Of a stretch of 32,116 bases of DNA, positions 30,538 through 32,116 are shown in pieces. The notes beneath the pieces are model-generated. The model searched no databases. It was not told the DNA's origin and saw only the letters and a list, made by a program, of their open reading frames with translations. The first letter of the stretch is position 1; every line of letters starts with the position of its first letter. Position numbers and translations under genes: made by a program. Source of the DNA: Pseudomonadota bacterium (GTDB lineage: Bacteria > Pseudomonadota > Gammaproteobacteria > Burkholderiales > Ferrovaceae); the NCBI GenBank assembly GCA_021832305.1, contig JAKBLB010000009.1, positions 1-32,116 on the forward strand. The letters are read 5' to 3'.

Positions 30538-31635
30538 ATGGCCCTGCGCACCCAGTCCGTCTTTCCGGGGCGCCTGACATGGGTCGAATTCGACTCACGG
30601 GTGTTGCAGGGAAATCCCTGGAATGATCCGACCCGGCGCCGTTTTCCGGTCTGGTTGCCCGAAGGTTACGACCTGCCGGGGAATGTTCAACGTTACCCGG
30701 TATTTTACGGATTGGCGGGATACTTTGGGAGTGGCCCCAGTCAGGTCAACTGGCAACCCTTCAACGAGACGGTGCCTGAACGGGTTGCTCGCCTGATTCA
30801 CTGTGGGGTCATGGGGCCGGTCATTCTGGCTTTTCCCGACTGCTTTACCCGGTTGGGGGGAAACCAGTACGTCAATTCCAGTGCATTGGGCGCCTATGGC
30901 GACTATTTGAGCCAGGAAGTGGTGCCCTTCATCGACGCCACCTTTCGTACCCTGGCCACCCGTGACCATCGAGGGGTCTTTGGCAAATCCTCGGGCGGCT
31001 ATGGCGCGCTGTTTCAGGCCATGCAGGCCCCGGACTGTTGGGGAGGGGTGGTCAGCCATGCCGGTGATGCGGGATTCGATCTGGTCTATCGGGGTGATTG
31101 GCCCAATACCCTGGATGTGCTGGCCCGTTTCCGCCCTGCGGCGGAGGAAGGAACCCTCGAGCAGCAAGCGCGGGCCCAGGCATTGACCCAGGGTCTGGAC
31201 GATGGACGGGTGGCGTCCTTTCTGGCAGCGGTCTGTCATCTGGACCGGCCCTCCAGTGCCGAGACCCATGCCCTCATGAATCTGGGCATGGCTGCGACCT
31301 ATGATCCCGATCCCACCGCCCCCAATGGTTTTCGTCTGCCTTTCCATCTCGAGACCGGGGAGTGGCTTCCCGAGCGTTGGGCCCGCTGGCAGGCCTGCGA
31401 TCCCGTTCACGCAGCACCCCGTCATGCATCGACCCTGCGTCGGTTGAAGTGCCTGTTTCTGGACTGTGGCTGGCGCGATCAATACCACTTGCATTATGGA
31501 GTACGCCAATTGTCTGCTGCCTTGAACCGGGCTCGAGTCCCTCACCTCCATGAAGAATTTGATGGCACCCATTCGGGGATCGATTTTCGTCTGGACCGCA
31601 GTCTGCCTTACCTCTATGCGGCCCTGAAGCCCTGA
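30538..31635 (+). CDS. Esterase-D/enterochelin-esterase-like hydrolase
   Basis: This alpha/beta hydrolase has 365 residues with nucleophile elbow FGKSSGGYGA (Ser in GXSXG-like GKSSGG, about residues 148-153). Its early strand is PVFYGLAGYFGSG, and VYRGDWPNT and CLFLDCGWRDQY hold likely acid residues. The terminal HEEFDGTHSGIDFRLD carries the candidate catalytic His. It is a putative esterase family (PF00756-like) protein; the substrate is unknown. There is no signal peptide, so it is cytoplasmic. It begins 5 bases after efp and may be co-transcribed. Confidence 0.82.
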   Translation: MALRTQSVFPGRLTWVEFDSRVLQGNPWNDPTRRRFPVWLPEGYDLPGNVQRYPVFYGLAGYFGSGPSQVNWQPFNETVPERVARLIHCGVMGPVILAFPDCFTRLGGNQYVNSSALGAYGDYLSQEVVPFIDATFRTLATRDHRGVFGKSSGGYGALFQAMQAPDCWGGVVSHAGDAGFDLVYRGDWPNTLDVLARFRPAAEEGTLEQQARAQALTQGLDDGRVASFLAAVCHLDRPSSAETHALMNLGMAATYDPDPTAPNGFRLPFHLETGEWLPERWARWQACDPVHAAPRHASTLRRLKCLFLDCGWRDQYHLHYGVRQLSAALNRARVPHLHEEFDGTHSGIDFRLDRSLPYLYAALKP

Positions 31636-31645
31636 ATCCCGGGAT

Positions 31646-32116
31646 TTACCACACCGGGCGGGTGAAGTCGAATTCGAGTTCGGGCCGGTGTCCCTGCATC
31701 AGTTCCGCCAGCACTTTTCCGCTGCCCGCTCCCAGGGTCCAGCCGAGGGTTCCGTGGCCGGTGTTGAGGAACAGGTTTTCCCACCGCGTGGGGCCGATCA
31801 GGGGGCAATTGGAAGGGGTGGAGGGACGCAGTCCTGTCCACGGGGTCACCTGCGAATAGTCGGCCAGATGAGGGAATAGTTGGCGGGCGCGCTGAACCAG
31901 CGCTTCCAGGCGGGTGCGGTTCAAACTGTGGTCGTAGCCGGAAAACTCGGCGGTGCCGGCCACGCGCAAGTCGTTACCTAGACGAGTGAAGACGATCTTG
32001 TGGGCATCATCGGTAATGCTGACCTGTAGGGAATTCTCCGGTTGGCACAGGGGCACGGTGATGGAGTAGCCCTTGACCGGATAAATGGGCAAATTCAGTC
32101 CAAGGGGGCGCAGCAG
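31646..32116 (-). CDS. dadA: D-amino acid dehydrogenase, C-terminal part (partial)
   Basis: This is the last 157 codons of a FAD-dependent D-amino acid dehydrogenase that oxidises D-alanine and other D-amino acids to keto acids at the inner membrane. The frame is open to the right edge of the window; the start lies beyond it. Family features are LPIYPVKGYSITVPL, then RVAGTAEFSGYDHSLN, TPWTGLRPSTPSNCPLIGPT and LNTGHGTLGWTLGAGSGKVL, the FAD-binding C-terminal block. It converges with the esterase gene, 10 bases apart, without an obvious terminator. Confidence 0.92.
   Translation of the reverse strand: MLRPLGLNLPIYPVKGYSITVPLCQPENSLQVSITDDAHKIVFTRLGNDLRVAGTAEFSGYDHSLNRTRLEALVQRARQLFPHLADYSQVTPWTGLRPSTPSNCPLIGPTRWENLFLNTGHGTLGWTLGAGSGKVLAELMQGHRPELEFDFTRPVW

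Overview
The window looks like a chromosomal segment of a betaproteobacterium. The evidence is the earP-efp pair with Arg32 in EF-P, the PP0621-ampD pair, a CreA homologue, pntA-pntB and dadA. The genus cannot be fixed from sequence alone. The many c-type cytochromes and G-rich DNA would suit an iron- or sulfur-oxidising lineage, but that is a guess. Three regions are clear.

Region 1 (1-3680) is accessory debris. An IS66-family element ends at about 335 and cuts off the 5' part of a multiheme cytochrome c gene. A small thiol-redox cluster follows: a thioredoxin-fold-like protein, a DUF2892 membrane protein and a TM0996-type thioredoxin. Two members of this cluster are frameshifted. Next comes a brnTA toxin-antitoxin pair on the minus strand. 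Its two borders carry related sequences that look like integron attC arms.

Region 2 (about 3685-10600) is a small integrated element of lower apparent GC. It begins with a tRNA 3'-end-like attachment core and a P4-type tyrosine integrase. Then come a small unknown gene, an AlpA-type regulator, a one-helix membrane protein, a stand-alone CHC2 primase zinc finger, a DUF3987 helicase-like protein and four unknown genes. Genes from AlpA onward are tightly packed, several with ATGA or GTGA overlaps. Two separate families of repeated palindromes stand out: four GGATAA-N4-TTATCC sites around 8575-8802, and four AAGTGNCAA-N2-TTGNCACTT-like sites in the gene-free stretch 9793-10459. The set looks like a self-replicating satellite or integrative element without visible packaging or conjugation genes.

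Region 3 (10656-32116) is core-like chromosome. It holds a tRNA-Ala(CGC), an AlkB-type membrane hydroxylase, lgt, a cytochrome c overlapping an orphan ligand-binding lipoprotein, a membrane methyltransferase, secreted and outer-membrane proteins, an SDR, creA and a nucleotide-sugar epimerase. It continues with a plcP-agt-dgkA lipid operon, an EamA exporter, PP0621-ampD, pntA-pntB, a putative outer-membrane protein, a GlcG/HbpS protein, earP-efp, an esterase, and the end of dadA.

The most informative regulatory signal is upstream of plcP. Four 7-mers related to CTGTCAT lie at exact 11-bp spacing (19934-19973), as in tandem Pho boxes. They are followed by a -10-like hexamer about 10 bp downstream. 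This suggests that the plcP-agt-dgkA genes exchange phospholipids for glycolipids when phosphate is scarce.
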